Origin: Bacteroidia bacterium
Lineage (GTDB): Bacteria > Bacteroidota > Bacteroidia > B-17B0 > Aurantibacillaceae
DNA: 64,000 nucleotides
Assembly (NCBI GenBank): GCA_022841465.1
Contig: JALHRL010000012.1
Coordinates: 37,046-101,045 of the forward strand
Direction of reading: 5' to 3'
The notes below the pieces were generated by a model. It was given only the letters and a program-made list of their open reading frames with translations, did no database searches and was not told the DNA's origin. A program made the translations under genes and the position numbers. Within the stretch, counting starts at the first letter, position 1. Each line of letters opens with the position of its first letter. Below are positions 34,496 through 43,701 of this stretch, one piece after another.

Positions 34496-37102
34496 TTAAT
34501 CTGTAATAATTAATTTTACTGTTTTTTCAGTAGAACCAATTCTCAATTTCATTAAGTATACTCCTGAATTAACATCCTTCAGTAGTGTATTAATATTATT
34601 TTCTCCGCTGTAAAAAATGGTTTGCGGTAAAATTGTTTTTACTTGTTTTCCTGTTATATCAAATAAATTTATTTCCACTCCCTGTGTTTGTGTTAAATAA
34701 AACGACACATTTACAACACCGTTACTTGGATTAGGATAAACTAAAACTGTGTTATTGTTTAGCTTATACTCACCTACACCAACAAAATTTAATGTTGGAT
34801 TAATTTTAACAGAGTCAACCACAAAATCTAAGTCGCTGTATTGTAAACTTGATGTAGTTATTGCTCTATGGTAAGTGGTATTTGTATCAAGTCCTGCAAC
34901 ATCCACCAAAATAAAATAAGTTTGTCCTGCCACATCTGCTGGCAATCCACTAATGGTGTATCCGCCCGAAGCATCTGTTTTGCTTTGCCCCACTATATCT
35001 CCGCCCGGATTTCTTCCGGCTTTTATTGTTAACCCTCCAATAGGATTTCCGGGAGCAAGTGCTCCGTTTCCTTTATTACCATAACCTACACCTTCTGTAA
35101 CTTTACCGGCTAATACACCAGGTCCGGTTCCAATGTTAACTAAAGGAACAGGTGTAATTGCAACAGAAGAATTATTAATGCATCCGTGAGTATAAATGGC
35201 AGCATCCATCCAACTGATATCGCTAGGGGCATACGTTACTTGCAAACTGTTAGCCGTTGGTAAAAATTTAATTAAATACGTATTGGCATGAACAGGGCTA
35301 AACGTAAACTCCCCACTTGCGTTTACCGAAATAGTAGTAATAGAATCGAATTTGGTTAATATAGGTTCGTAACGATATAATGAAACTTCACCTGAAACCG
35401 GAGATGCAGACAAAGTAACTACACCTGAAAAATCTTTACTGCTGTTTATAGAAATGGTTCCAACGGGTGATGTTGCAGTACAATTATTTACATCACTAAC
35501 ATTTAATTGATAGGTATAAGAACCGGTAGCAGAAGTACTGAATGTAACATTCAATGTATTAATAGAAGATGCGTTTAAAGCAGAGGATAAATTCCAAGTA
35601 TAGCTTGCAGGCGCCATTGTGCCATTTATTGTTGGTGTAATAATGGTGATAGCATTTTGGCAACCCAATAAAGTGGTATTTAAGTTAGCGCTTACTGCAT
35701 AAACATTAATAGTATAAAGTAAGGTATCTGTTTGTGTACCGGTAATTGCAATTAAGCCAATAACGTGCGATCCGGGTGTTGTAAATGAAGCAACATGGTT
35801 ATTAGTTGCACCGGCATAATAATTATTGTCTTCCACCCATCTAACCGAATCGGCATTTGTACTTTGATTTACTAGTGTGTAAGGTGAATTTAAACACCAG
35901 TTACTACTAGCAATTGTAAAATTAGCCGTTGGTAAAATTAATTGATAGATGTACGTTCCAAAATCATAGTTCGTCCAATCTTCATAAGCACCGCTTACAA
36001 ATAACTTATTGTTTAAAGTTTTTAATTCGTAAGAATAACCATTGTGATTAATGGTACCCAACGAATCGCGTGATAAAATTATATTTTCATTTGGATTAAA
36101 ATACTTTACTTCCGGAATACCACTTTGTGTACTACCTGATAAAACATAATACAATTGGTTTTTAAAGTTTCTTATACTGGCAACATAACCTTGTGTATAC
36201 CCTACAAGTTCCGAATACGTTACACCATCACTTGTTTTTAAAATTCTATAAGAACCATCTCCTGCATCAACACCTAAATACAAAACACCATTTAAAGTAT
36301 CCATCGCAACCACGTCGTTATAACTATTATAAGCCGATGCATCATAACCTGCATTTAAAGAAAAGGTCATTCCATTGCTACTGTTAAATAAATAAGATTC
36401 GCCGCCAAATCCTCTACCTGAAACATACAACACATTATTGTATACAATAGATGCAAATAAATTATCTGTATAGTTTGGCAATTTAATATACGTATTCATG
36501 AAACCGGTTTGGTTATAATGTTTTTTAATTACCTCAATAGAATCATAGTAATTGGCATAACCCATGTGGTTAAACATAAACAAAGTATCTCCTATAAAAC
36601 ACATTTGTAAAATTCCTTTTCTAAAATCACCATCTTGTGTTTGAATGGTTTCAGTGGTAATGGCATCTGTAATACTATTGTGTTTGTATAAAACCAAAAT
36701 ACTGTCTTCGTTTGCAGAATAAGGATCGGTTTTAACTCCAAAAAAACTATAGGTTAAATTATTAGTGTTGGTTACAATAGAAGCGCCACACGATATACCC
36801 CTATCGCTTGAAAAACGAGGAAAGTTTAATGTTGCTAAACTATTAGTAGTGGTATTATATTTTTGCAGATAAGAAGCGTAACTGTTTGGTAAAATTAAAT
36901 TTGAATCGCCATAAATAATAATATTGTTTCCGGAAATTACACTTCCATTCTGAATAAAAGTATACTCTTGATTGGCAGCAAAAGTTGTATTAATTACCGA
37001 TAACAAAGTATCGTAACGATCTTCAGCAATTTGTGAAAACACGTTTGATGTATTTGCAAACAATGCAATTAAAAAAATCAGACTTTTAAACTTTAAATTC
37101 AT
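34496..37102 (-). CDS. Secreted protein with PKD-like region and T9SS sorting domain
   Basis: An 868-residue exported protein. A signal peptide (LIFLIALFANTSNVFSQ) ends near residue 24. Residues ~30-380 are repeated beta-strand blocks resembling a kelch or YncE-like propeller (GVLYLGVDAGDGSYRILKTSDG). Residues ~390-540 read as PKD/Ig-like domains (NQSTNADSVRWVEDN, TPGSHVIGLIAITG). Residues ~553-782 match the C-terminal module of the 28390-31089 protein, including NPIGGLTIKAGRNPGGD. The last ~75 residues are a T9SS domain (VYPNPSNGVVNVSFYL, LKDVNSGVYLMKL, VKLIITD). The function is unknown. A TATCTTTG box lies 20 bases upstream of the start. Confidence 0.87.
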   Translation of the reverse strand: MNLKFKSLIFLIALFANTSNVFSQIAEDRYDTLLSVINTTFAANQEYTFIQNGSVISGNNIIIYGDSNLILPNSYASYLQKYNTTTNSLATLNFPRFSSDRGISCGASIVTNTNNLTYSFFGVKTDPYSANEDSILVLYKHNSITDAITTETIQTQDGDFRKGILQMCFIGDTLFMFNHMGYANYYDSIEVIKKHYNQTGFMNTYIKLPNYTDNLFASIVYNNVLYVSGRGFGGESYLFNSSNGMTFSLNAGYDASAYNSYNDVVAMDTLNGVLYLGVDAGDGSYRILKTSDGVTYSELVGYTQGYVASIRNFKNQLYYVLSGSTQSGIPEVKYFNPNENIILSRDSLGTINHNGYSYELKTLNNKLFVSGAYEDWTNYDFGTYIYQLILPTANFTIASSNWCLNSPYTLVNQSTNADSVRWVEDNNYYAGATNNHVASFTTPGSHVIGLIAITGTQTDTLLYTINVYAVSANLNTTLLGCQNAITIITPTINGTMAPASYTWNLSSALNASSINTLNVTFSTSATGSYTYQLNVSDVNNCTATSPVGTISINSSKDFSGVVTLSASPVSGEVSLYRYEPILTKFDSITTISVNASGEFTFSPVHANTYLIKFLPTANSLQVTYAPSDISWMDAAIYTHGCINNSSVAITPVPLVNIGTGPGVLAGKVTEGVGYGNKGNGALAPGNPIGGLTIKAGRNPGGDIVGQSKTDASGGYTISGLPADVAGQTYFILVDVAGLDTNTTYHRAITTSSLQYSDLDFVVDSVKINPTLNFVGVGEYKLNNNTVLVYPNPSNGVVNVSFYLTQTQGVEINLFDITGKQVKTILPQTIFYSGENNINTLLKDVNSGVYLMKLRIGSTEKTVKLIITD

Positions 37103-37121
37103 TTTAATTTTATTTAGAAGG

Positions 37122-37129
37122 CAAAGATA
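37122..37129 (-). promoter_or_regulatory. Possible -7 box of the 34496-37102 gene
   Basis: CAAAGATA on the plus strand reads TATCTTTG on the minus strand, an exact TAnnTTTG match 20 bases before the start codon. No TTG is at normal spacing. Confidence 0.4.
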
Positions 37130-37183
37130 GTAAATTAGCCATTTATCGACTATAAAATGGTTTTAATGCTAAAATTTAACGTA

Positions 37184-37981
37184 TTAAAAGCATTTTCTTA
37201 AAAATTTACGAAGTGATTTGTTGCATAAAGCCGGGCTTTCTAAAAAACCCATATGCCCATCGTGCTCTAATAACAAAACCGTTTTATTTCTAATCCCTTC
37301 GCTTTGTTCCAGTAATGTTTGATATGGCAAAAGGTTATCTAATTCGCCAATTATCATCATTACAGGATAATCTACCATTCCTAAAATAATATCACGTGCC
37401 GGTCTGTCTTTCATCCCCTCTAAGGCAGCAACTGCACCTTGTTTACCAACACCCTGTGCAATTTGAGTTGCAAACTGAATTTCTTCTTTTAAATATTTTA
37501 GGTTTTTGGTGGCAAATAAATTTTTAATGGTGGTTTTTGTGTAAACACGTTTATCCGATTTTACTAATTTTATCGCTCGCCCACGATCTTTTTTCTTTTC
37601 ATCGCTATCCGCATAAGCTGTAGAATGAAACAAACATAAACCTTTTAAACAATCAGGAAATAATTCGGCAAATGCTAAGGCAGCATATCCGCCCATACTG
37701 TGGCCAATAAATACATATTTTTTTAATCGCAATTTATCCAACACGGCTTTAACAGCATTTGCCATTAACTCCATAGAGTGCACATAACCGAAATTATCCG
37801 ATTCTCCGTGTCCCGGTAAATCAATTGCAACAACACGATACGATTTTGAAAGATTATCAATTGTTTTTTGCCAAATTTCTTTGGAACCTAAGAAACCATG
37901 TAATAAAACTACCGTTCTTCCCTTACCTTTGTCATAATAAGCAATATTCCCTTTTTTAAATATAACATGTTTAACATTCAA
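37184..37981 (-). CDS. Alpha/beta-fold hydrolase
   Basis: A 265-residue cytoplasmic alpha/beta hydrolase. The oxyanion-loop motif HGFLGSKEIW is at about 28-37, the nucleophile elbow GHSMGG at ~93-98 supplies the serine, the acid is probably in GELDNLLP near 211, and the histidine is in HDGHMGFLE near 241. The sequence is of the BioH/MenH-like esterase type, but the substrate cannot be named. It is downstream of the EVE-domain gene on the same strand with 13 bases between, so the two are likely co-transcribed. Confidence 0.85.
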   Translation of the reverse strand: MNVKHVIFKKGNIAYYDKGKGRTVVLLHGFLGSKEIWQKTIDNLSKSYRVVAIDLPGHGESDNFGYVHSMELMANAVKAVLDKLRLKKYVFIGHSMGGYAALAFAELFPDCLKGLCLFHSTAYADSDEKKKDRGRAIKLVKSDKRVYTKTTIKNLFATKNLKYLKEEIQFATQIAQGVGKQGAVAALEGMKDRPARDIILGMVDYPVMMIIGELDNLLPYQTLLEQSEGIRNKTVLLLEHDGHMGFLESPALCNKSLRKFLRKCF

Positions 37982-37994
37982 ATTAATACAGGGT

Positions 37995-38402
37995 TTATTG
38001 TTCGCTCATTTTTAAAATAAAATCAAACTCTTCTTTTGTAACCCCACTTACCGATAGCCTGGCCAAGCGGAGCAATTGCATGTTTTTTAGCGGTGGGCTG
38101 GCTTTAATGTCTGTTAATGTAATAGGTTTTTTAAGTGCTTTATAGGGCGCAAAATCAACCGCTAACCATGCTGTTTCATCTGTTGTGGGGTCTTGGTAAT
38201 GTTCTTTAACCACCTTAGCAATCCCCACAATACACAATCCTTCGTTGCTGTGATAAAAAAAAGCCAAATCTCCTTTTTTCATGCTTCTTAGGTTGTTACG
38301 GGCAGCGTAATTTCTTACCCCATCCCATACTGCTTTTTTATCTTTGTTAAATTGCTCCCAACTATATTTATAGGGTTCCGACTTTATAAGCCAATAGTTC
38401 AT
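37995..38402 (-). CDS. EVE-domain protein (thymocyte nuclear protein 1-like)
   Basis: A 135-residue single-domain protein with the EVE fold, related to PUA domains. The hallmark pieces are present: NYWLIKSEP at 2-10, WDGVRNYAARNNLRSMKKGD at ~26-45, AFFYHSNEG at ~47-55, GIAKVVKE and WLAVDFAP. EVE domains are thought to bind modified bases in DNA or RNA, and some sit near restriction or methyltransferase genes. Here the neighbours are an alpha/beta hydrolase and, divergently, the ATP synthase operon, which give no clue to the target. The length is normal for stand-alone bacterial members. Confidence 0.88.
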   Translation of the reverse strand: MNYWLIKSEPYKYSWEQFNKDKKAVWDGVRNYAARNNLRSMKKGDLAFFYHSNEGLCIVGIAKVVKEHYQDPTTDETAWLAVDFAPYKALKKPITLTDIKASPPLKNMQLLRLARLSVSGVTKEEFDFILKMSEQ

Positions 38403-38530
38403 TTTGCTGAATTTTACTGTTTTGAGGCCTAAACTTAGTTAAGATTTGCTGATTTTTTTACTAAATTATTTAACAAAAAACCAATGCTTAAAACCCGTGA
38501 ATAAAAAAGATTGATTCTTATCAATTTCCA

Positions 38531-38560
38531 TTGTTTTTAATCAAAATATGCCTACATTTG
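38531..38560 (+). promoter_or_regulatory. Promoter of the ATP synthase operon
   Basis: TTG at 38531-38533, a 19-base spacer and TACATTTG at 38553-38560 match the Bacteroidota TTG/TAnnTTTG consensus. The atpB start is 36 bases downstream. Confidence 0.7.
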
Positions 38561-38596
38561 CACCCGAATTTTGAGCACTTTTAGACTATTTCTTAA

Positions 38597-39721
38597 ATGA
38601 GCGGAGAGAACAAGACATACGGGCTACTATTAAAAGCCAAGATACTATTTCTACTATTATTTCTTAGTTTTAACAATTCTGTGTGGGCTAGTGAACCCGA
38701 TGAGCGTGAGGTACAGCCAACTGTTGCAACCGAACATGCGGCAGAAACTCATGGAGAAGAAGGAGAAGTTGATATTGCCGCTGTTGCATTTGAACACATT
38801 TTAGATGCACATTCTTGGCATTTATGGGGAGAAGGGCATCATGCAGTTGCTATTCCTTTACCGGTAATTATTTATTCTAATACAAAAGGCTTACAGTTTT
38901 TTTCATCGGGTAAGTTTGAGCACGGTTATGCAGAATACAACGGATATAAGTTAGAGCACGAAGAAATTATTCCTTTAGATACTAACGAGACCATTTACGA
39001 TTTTTCTATTACAAAAAATGTAGCTCAATTATTTTTAACTGCAACTATTTTGTTTTTATTATTTACTTCCATTGCAAAAGCATACAAAACAACCGGAGTT
39101 ACAACTGCTCCAAAAGGAAAGCAATCTTTTTTTGAACCTTTAATTACTTTTGTTCGCGATGATATTGCAAAAGCAAACATTGGTCATAATAGCGATAAAT
39201 ACGTTCCTTATTTATTAACCGTATTTTTCTTGATATTAATTAATAATGCCATTGGCTTAATTCCAATTGGTGCTAACCTAACCGGAAACATTGCCTTTAC
39301 TTTTGTATTATCGGTTATCACCTTAATTGTTACCAACATTAATGCAAACAAACACTACTGGCACCACATATTTTTACCTCCGGCACCAAAAGCATTGTAT
39401 CCCATTTTAGTCCCATTAGAAATTGTAGGAATTTTTACCAAGCCATTTGCCTTAATGATACGTTTGTTTGCAAACATTACCGCAGGCCACATTATTGTTA
39501 TAAGTTTAGTAGGTTTAATATTTGTATTTAAAACCATTTGGATTTCTCCGGTTGCGGTGGGATTTGCTTTATTTATTGATGTATTAGAATGTTTGGTTGC
39601 ATTATTGCAAGCCTATATTTTCACCTTGTTAACAGCTTTATTTATTGGCTCTGCCTGTGCAGATCACAATGAAGATGGTGTTCACAACGATGAAGATGAA
39701 AAAGCATTAGCAAAACATTAA
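38597..39721 (+). CDS. atpB: ATP synthase F0 subunit a
   Basis: The membrane stator subunit that forms the proton half-channels next to the c-ring. The 374 residues exceed the ~270 of E. coli because of an N-terminal signal-like helix (LLLKAKILFLLLFLSFNN) and a ~100-residue periplasmic stretch rich in His and Glu. Bacteroidota subunit a proteins commonly have such an extension. The core has five membrane helices, and the essential arginine lies in LMIRLFANITAGH. The C-terminus is acidic (HNEDGVHNDEDE). It is the first gene of atpB-E-F-H-A-G. Confidence 0.95.
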   Translation: MSGENKTYGLLLKAKILFLLLFLSFNNSVWASEPDEREVQPTVATEHAAETHGEEGEVDIAAVAFEHILDAHSWHLWGEGHHAVAIPLPVIIYSNTKGLQFFSSGKFEHGYAEYNGYKLEHEEIIPLDTNETIYDFSITKNVAQLFLTATILFLLFTSIAKAYKTTGVTTAPKGKQSFFEPLITFVRDDIAKANIGHNSDKYVPYLLTVFFLILINNAIGLIPIGANLTGNIAFTFVLSVITLIVTNINANKHYWHHIFLPPAPKALYPILVPLEIVGIFTKPFALMIRLFANITAGHIIVISLVGLIFVFKTIWISPVAVGFALFIDVLECLVALLQAYIFTLLTALFIGSACADHNEDGVHNDEDEKALAKH

Positions 39722-39733
39722 TTAAAAGTTTAA

Positions 39734-39967
<234 letters not shown>

Positions 39968-39975
39968 TATTAAAT

Positions 39976-39998
39976 GCTCCTTGCGGTTGGCAAGGAGC
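39976..39998 (+). promoter_or_regulatory. Stem-loop between atpE and atpF
   Basis: A perfect 9-bp GC-rich stem (39976-39984 with 39990-39998) has a 5-base loop, starting 9 bases after the atpE stop. It is followed by only three T, so full termination is unlikely. The position fits a partial terminator or RNA-stabilising hairpin that raises the yield of subunit c relative to the genes downstream. Confidence 0.6.
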
Positions 39999-40025
39999 TT
40001 TAATTAAAAAATTAAAAACAAAAAC

Positions 40026-40541
40026 ATGAATAGTTTAATCATATTAGCTTCATTAATAACACCGGGAATCGGATTAATTTTCTGGACCTCTATAGTGTTT
40101 ATTATTTTATTGGTTCTATTAGGCAAGTTTGCATGGAAACCAATTTTAAATGCAATTAAAACACGTGAAGAAGGCATAGAAAAAGCTTTAGCAAGTGCAG
40201 AAAGTGCTTTAAAAGATATGCGTGAGTTAAAATCTAACAACGAAAAAATTCTTTTAGAAGCGAAAGCAGAACGCGATGTAATGTTAAAAGAAGCGCGCGA
40301 AACTAAAGAAACAATAATTGCAGAAGCAAAAGATAAAGCTACCAAAGAAGCGGAAAGAATTTTAGCATCTGCAAGAGAACAGTTAATTGCTGAAAAAAAC
40401 GCAGCAGTTGCTGAATTAAAAAGCCAAGTTGCAGGTTTATCTATTGAAATTGCCGAGAAAATTTTACGCTCAGAATTATCATCAGATGATAAACAAAAAG
40501 CTTTGGTAAATAACTTAATGAAAGACGTTAATTTAAATTAA
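40026..40541 (+). CDS. atpF: ATP synthase F0 subunit b
   Basis: The 171-residue peripheral stalk subunit. One membrane helix at about residues 13-33 (IGLIFWTSIVFIILLVLLGKF) is followed by KPILNAIKTREEGIEKALASAE, the conserved start of the long alpha-helical stalk. The rest is a continuous charged coiled coil that reaches F1. The C-terminus binds delta. It lies between atpE and atpH; the stop is nine bases before the atpH start. Confidence 0.94.
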   Translation: MNSLIILASLITPGIGLIFWTSIVFIILLVLLGKFAWKPILNAIKTREEGIEKALASAESALKDMRELKSNNEKILLEAKAERDVMLKEARETKETIIAEAKDKATKEAERILASAREQLIAEKNAAVAELKSQVAGLSIEIAEKILRSELSSDDKQKALVNNLMKDVNLN

Positions 40542-40550
40542 TAACAACGG

Positions 40551-41096
40551 ATGATTGTTGCATCAAGATACTCTAAATCATTACTTGACCTTGCTGTTGA
40601 AAAGAAACAACTGGATAAGGTTTTTAGCGATATTTCCGTAATTAAAACTATTTGCGACACAGCTCACGATTTTCAAATCTTTTTAAAAAGCCCCATTATT
40701 AAAACCGATAAAAAGGTAGATGTATTAAAGGAAATTTTTAATGGAAAATTAAATGAAATAACATTTGGCTTTATTTTATTACTTACTAAAAAGAAAAGAG
40801 AAAATATTTTACCCGAAGTGTGTAGCGCTTTTATAGAAGATTACAATCATTATAAAAATATTACATCTGCAACTATTACTACCGCTGTAAAACTTGATGA
40901 TGCTTCGCGCAAAAAAGCATTAGACATCGTAAAAGGCGTTTCTAGCGGAGAAGTTGTATTAAACGAAAAAGTAAATCCGGAATTAATTGGAGGATTTGTT
41001 TTACGTGTTGGCGATAAACAATTAGATAATAGTGTGTCGCGACAATTACAAAACTTAAAAAAGAATTTTAATACCAAAACAGTTTCAATAAACTAA
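40551..41096 (+). CDS. atpH: ATP synthase F1 subunit delta
   Basis: A 181-residue subunit that links the peripheral stalk to the top of the alpha-beta ring. The N-terminal helical domain opens with [19 protein letters not shown], and the family signature near the C-terminus is [24 protein letters not shown] (about residues 144-167, read in two parts). The order atpF-atpH-atpA is conserved. It ends four bases before atpA. Confidence 0.94.
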   Translation: MIVASRYSKSLLDLAVEKKQLDKVFSDISVIKTICDTAHDFQIFLKSPIIKTDKKVDVLKEIFNGKLNEITFGFILLLTKKKRENILPEVCSAFIEDYNHYKNITSATITTAVKLDDASRKKALDIVKGVSSGEVVLNEKVNPELIGGFVLRVGDKQLDNSVSRQLQNLKKNFNTKTVSIN

Positions 41097-41100
41097 TAAA

Positions 41101-42678
41101 ATGGCAGAAGTTAAACCGGCAGAAATATCTGCAATATTAAGACAACAATTATCAGGCTTTAAAAGTGAAGCTGATTTAGAAGAAGTAGGATCCGTTTTAC
41201 AAGTAGGTGACGGTATTGCTCGTATCTATGGCTTATCAAAAGTACAATCAGGTGAGCTGGTTGAATTTGAAACCGGATTGCAAGCAATTACGCTAAACTT
41301 AGAAGAAGACAATGTGGGTGTGGTTATGCTTGGTTCTAGCGAAGGAATTAAAGAAGGTAGTACCGTTAAACGTACCGGTAAAATTGCTTCTATTAAAGTA
41401 GGTGAAGGAATGCTTGGGCGTGTAGTTGATACTTTAGGAAATCCTATTGATGGAAAAGGTCCTATTCAAGGTACAACTTACGAAATGCCAATTGAGCGTA
41501 AAGCACCTGGTGTTATTTATCGTCAACCGGTAAACGAACCTTTACAAACAGGTATTAAAGCAATTGACGCCATGATTCCAATCGGGCGCGGACAACGTGA
41601 GTTAGTAATTGGTGATCGTCAAACCGGTAAAACCGCAGTTTGTATTGATACCATCATTAATCAAAAAGAATTTTACGAAGCAGGAAAACCTGTTTATTGT
41701 ATATATGTAGCAGTTGGACAAAAAGGGTCAACCGTTGCTAACGTATTACGTACCTTAGAAGAAAACGGTGCATTACCGTATACCATTATTGTTGCTGCTA
41801 ACGCTGCCGACCCTGCTCCAATGCAATTTTACGCTCCATTTGCAGGTGCAGCAATTGGTGAATTTTTTAGAGATACCGGTCGCCCTGCTTTAATTGTTTA
41901 TGATGATTTATCTAAACAAGCAGTTGCTTACCGCGAAGTTTCATTATTATTACGTCGCCCTCCGGGACGTGAAGCTTATCCTGGTGACGTATTTTATTTA
42001 CACAGTCGTTTATTAGAACGTGCTGCCAAAATAAATGCATCAGATGAAATTGCAAAAAACATGAACGATTTACCTGATTCATTAAAACCAATTGTAAAAG
42101 GCGGCGGATCATTAACTGCTTTACCAATTATTGAAACACAAGCGGGTGACGTTTCTGCATACATTCCAACAAACGTAATTTCTATTACCGACGGACAAAT
42201 ATTCTTAGAGTCAAATTTATTTAACTCAGGTGTACGTCCCGCTATTAACGTAGGTATTTCTGTATCTCGTGTAGGTGGTAACGCACAAATTAAATCGATG
42301 AAAAAAGTAGCAGGTACTTTAAAATTAGACCAAGCGCAATACCGCGAATTAGAAGCGTTTGCAAAGTTTGGTTCTGATTTAGATGCAGCTACAAAATCCA
42401 TCTTAGATAAAGGTGCACGTAACGTAGAAATTTTAAAGCAAGCTCAATTTTCACCTCAACGTGTAGAGCAACAAATTGCCATTATTTATTTAGGAACTAA
42501 AAACTTAATGAAAGACGTTCCAATTAATAAAGTGCGTGAGTTTGAAAAAGAATTTTTAGATGTAATGGAGCGCAAGCACAAAGCAGCATTAGACGGATTA
42601 AAAGCCGGGCAGTATACGGATGAAATTACCAACACATTAGAAGCTTGCGCAAAAGATTTAGTTTCTAAATATGCATAA
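41101..42678 (+). CDS. atpA: ATP synthase F1 subunit alpha
   Basis: The 525-residue non-catalytic nucleotide-binding subunit of the F1 hexamer. It has an N-terminal beta-barrel (~25-95), the P-loop GDRQTGKTA at 171-179, and the alpha-type signature [14 protein letters not shown] near residue 380. [25 protein letters not shown] carries the conserved arginine region. Length and motifs are normal. The partner beta subunit (atpD) is not in this operon and must be elsewhere in the genome. Confidence 0.98.
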   Translation: MAEVKPAEISAILRQQLSGFKSEADLEEVGSVLQVGDGIARIYGLSKVQSGELVEFETGLQAITLNLEEDNVGVVMLGSSEGIKEGSTVKRTGKIASIKVGEGMLGRVVDTLGNPIDGKGPIQGTTYEMPIERKAPGVIYRQPVNEPLQTGIKAIDAMIPIGRGQRELVIGDRQTGKTAVCIDTIINQKEFYEAGKPVYCIYVAVGQKGSTVANVLRTLEENGALPYTIIVAANAADPAPMQFYAPFAGAAIGEFFRDTGRPALIVYDDLSKQAVAYREVSLLLRRPPGREAYPGDVFYLHSRLLERAAKINASDEIAKNMNDLPDSLKPIVKGGGSLTALPIIETQAGDVSAYIPTNVISITDGQIFLESNLFNSGVRPAINVGISVSRVGGNAQIKSMKKVAGTLKLDQAQYRELEAFAKFGSDLDAATKSILDKGARNVEILKQAQFSPQRVEQQIAIIYLGTKNLMKDVPINKVREFEKEFLDVMERKHKAALDGLKAGQYTDEITNTLEACAKDLVSKYA

Positions 42679-42707
42679 TTGATTTAAAGATTTGTTTTTA
42701 ATATAAA

Positions 42708-43586
42708 ATGGCGAATTTAAAAGAGGTAAGGAACAGAATCACATCGGTTGGTTCAACAATGCAAATTACCAGTGCAATGAAAATGGTGAGTGCTGCTAAA
42801 TTAAAGCGTGCACAAGATGCTATTGTTCAAATGCGCCCCTATGCCAATAAATTAAAAGAAATTTTAGAGAACGTAAGTGCTACCATGGATACCTCTGATA
42901 ATGCTTACGCTCGCAAAGGCACTGTAAAAAATGTACTTTTAATTTGCGTTACATCTAACAGAGGTTTAGCCGGTGCATTTAACTCAAGCGTTATTAAAAA
43001 AACCTGGAGTTTAGTAAATAACGATTACAAAGGAAATGACATTACTATTTTGCCTGTAGGTAAAAAAGCACACGACGCATTTAAAAGAACATCGTACAAT
43101 ATTAAAGGTAGCGATTTACCAATGAACGGTAACGAGCTGTTTGATAAACTAACCTTTGAAAATGTAGCTCCATTTGCTGAACAAATAATGAACTCTTTCC
43201 TTAACAAACAATTTGATAAGGTGATTTTGGTTTATAATCAATTTAAAAATGCAGCTGTTCAAATTACAACCGACGAACAATTTTTACCGGTTGCTCCTGC
43301 AGAAGGAAGTTCGAATGTTAGTAAAACAGAATATGATTTTGAACCTAATAAAGAATTTATTGTAAAAGATTTAATTCCACGTTCATTAAAAACACAATTT
43401 TACAAAGCGTTATTAGATTCATTTGCAAGTGAACATGGTGCACGTATGACTGCTATGCACAAAGCAACCGATAATGCAAAAGCAATGCAACGTGATTTAA
43501 AGATTATGTACAACAAAGCCCGTCAGGCAGCTATTACAACAGAAATTTTAGAGATTGTAGCAGGAGCGGAGGCTTTAAACGGATAA
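42708..43586 (+). CDS. atpG: ATP synthase F1 subunit gamma
   Basis: The 292-residue central rotor shaft. The N-terminal coiled-coil strand is NLKEVRNRITSVGSTMQITSAMKMVSAAK (residues 3-31, read in two parts), which contacts the alpha-beta ring. The C-terminal helix has the hallmark EHGARMTAMHKATDNA followed by YNKARQAAITTEILEIVAGAEAL. It is the last gene of the operon. No atpD or atpC follows: queA starts 115 bases downstream. Confidence 0.96.
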   Translation: MANLKEVRNRITSVGSTMQITSAMKMVSAAKLKRAQDAIVQMRPYANKLKEILENVSATMDTSDNAYARKGTVKNVLLICVTSNRGLAGAFNSSVIKKTWSLVNNDYKGNDITILPVGKKAHDAFKRTSYNIKGSDLPMNGNELFDKLTFENVAPFAEQIMNSFLNKQFDKVILVYNQFKNAAVQITTDEQFLPVAPAEGSSNVSKTEYDFEPNKEFIVKDLIPRSLKTQFYKALLDSFASEHGARMTAMHKATDNAKAMQRDLKIMYNKARQAAITTEILEIVAGAEALNG

Positions 43587-43602
43587 TAAAAAGAAAAAAG
43601 AA

Positions 43603-43680
43603 GTATAATCCCGTAAGATTATACGAGTTCAGTTGACTCCCACCTTAAGGGAAAATTTACAAAGCAACAAATTCGTATAA
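43603..43680 (+). promoter_or_regulatory. Structured leader upstream of queA
   Basis: Two mutually exclusive pairings are possible: GTATAATC with GATTATAC (43603-43610 with 43617-43624), and TTATACGA with TCGTATAA (43619-43626 with 43673-43680). A small CCTTAAGG palindrome at 43643-43650 lies between. There is no T-tract after either hairpin. The segment could be the atpG 3' end or a queA leader; it does not match the preQ1 riboswitch pattern I know. Confidence 0.3.
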
Positions 43681-43701
43681 CTTACCTAAAACAAAAAAGG
43701 C

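Noticed and set aside
43603..43680. Possible tRNA gene upstream of queA
   Set aside because: The arms do not form a cloverleaf with a T-loop or CCA end, and no anticodon stem of the right size is present. No other intergenic region gave a tRNA-like fold.
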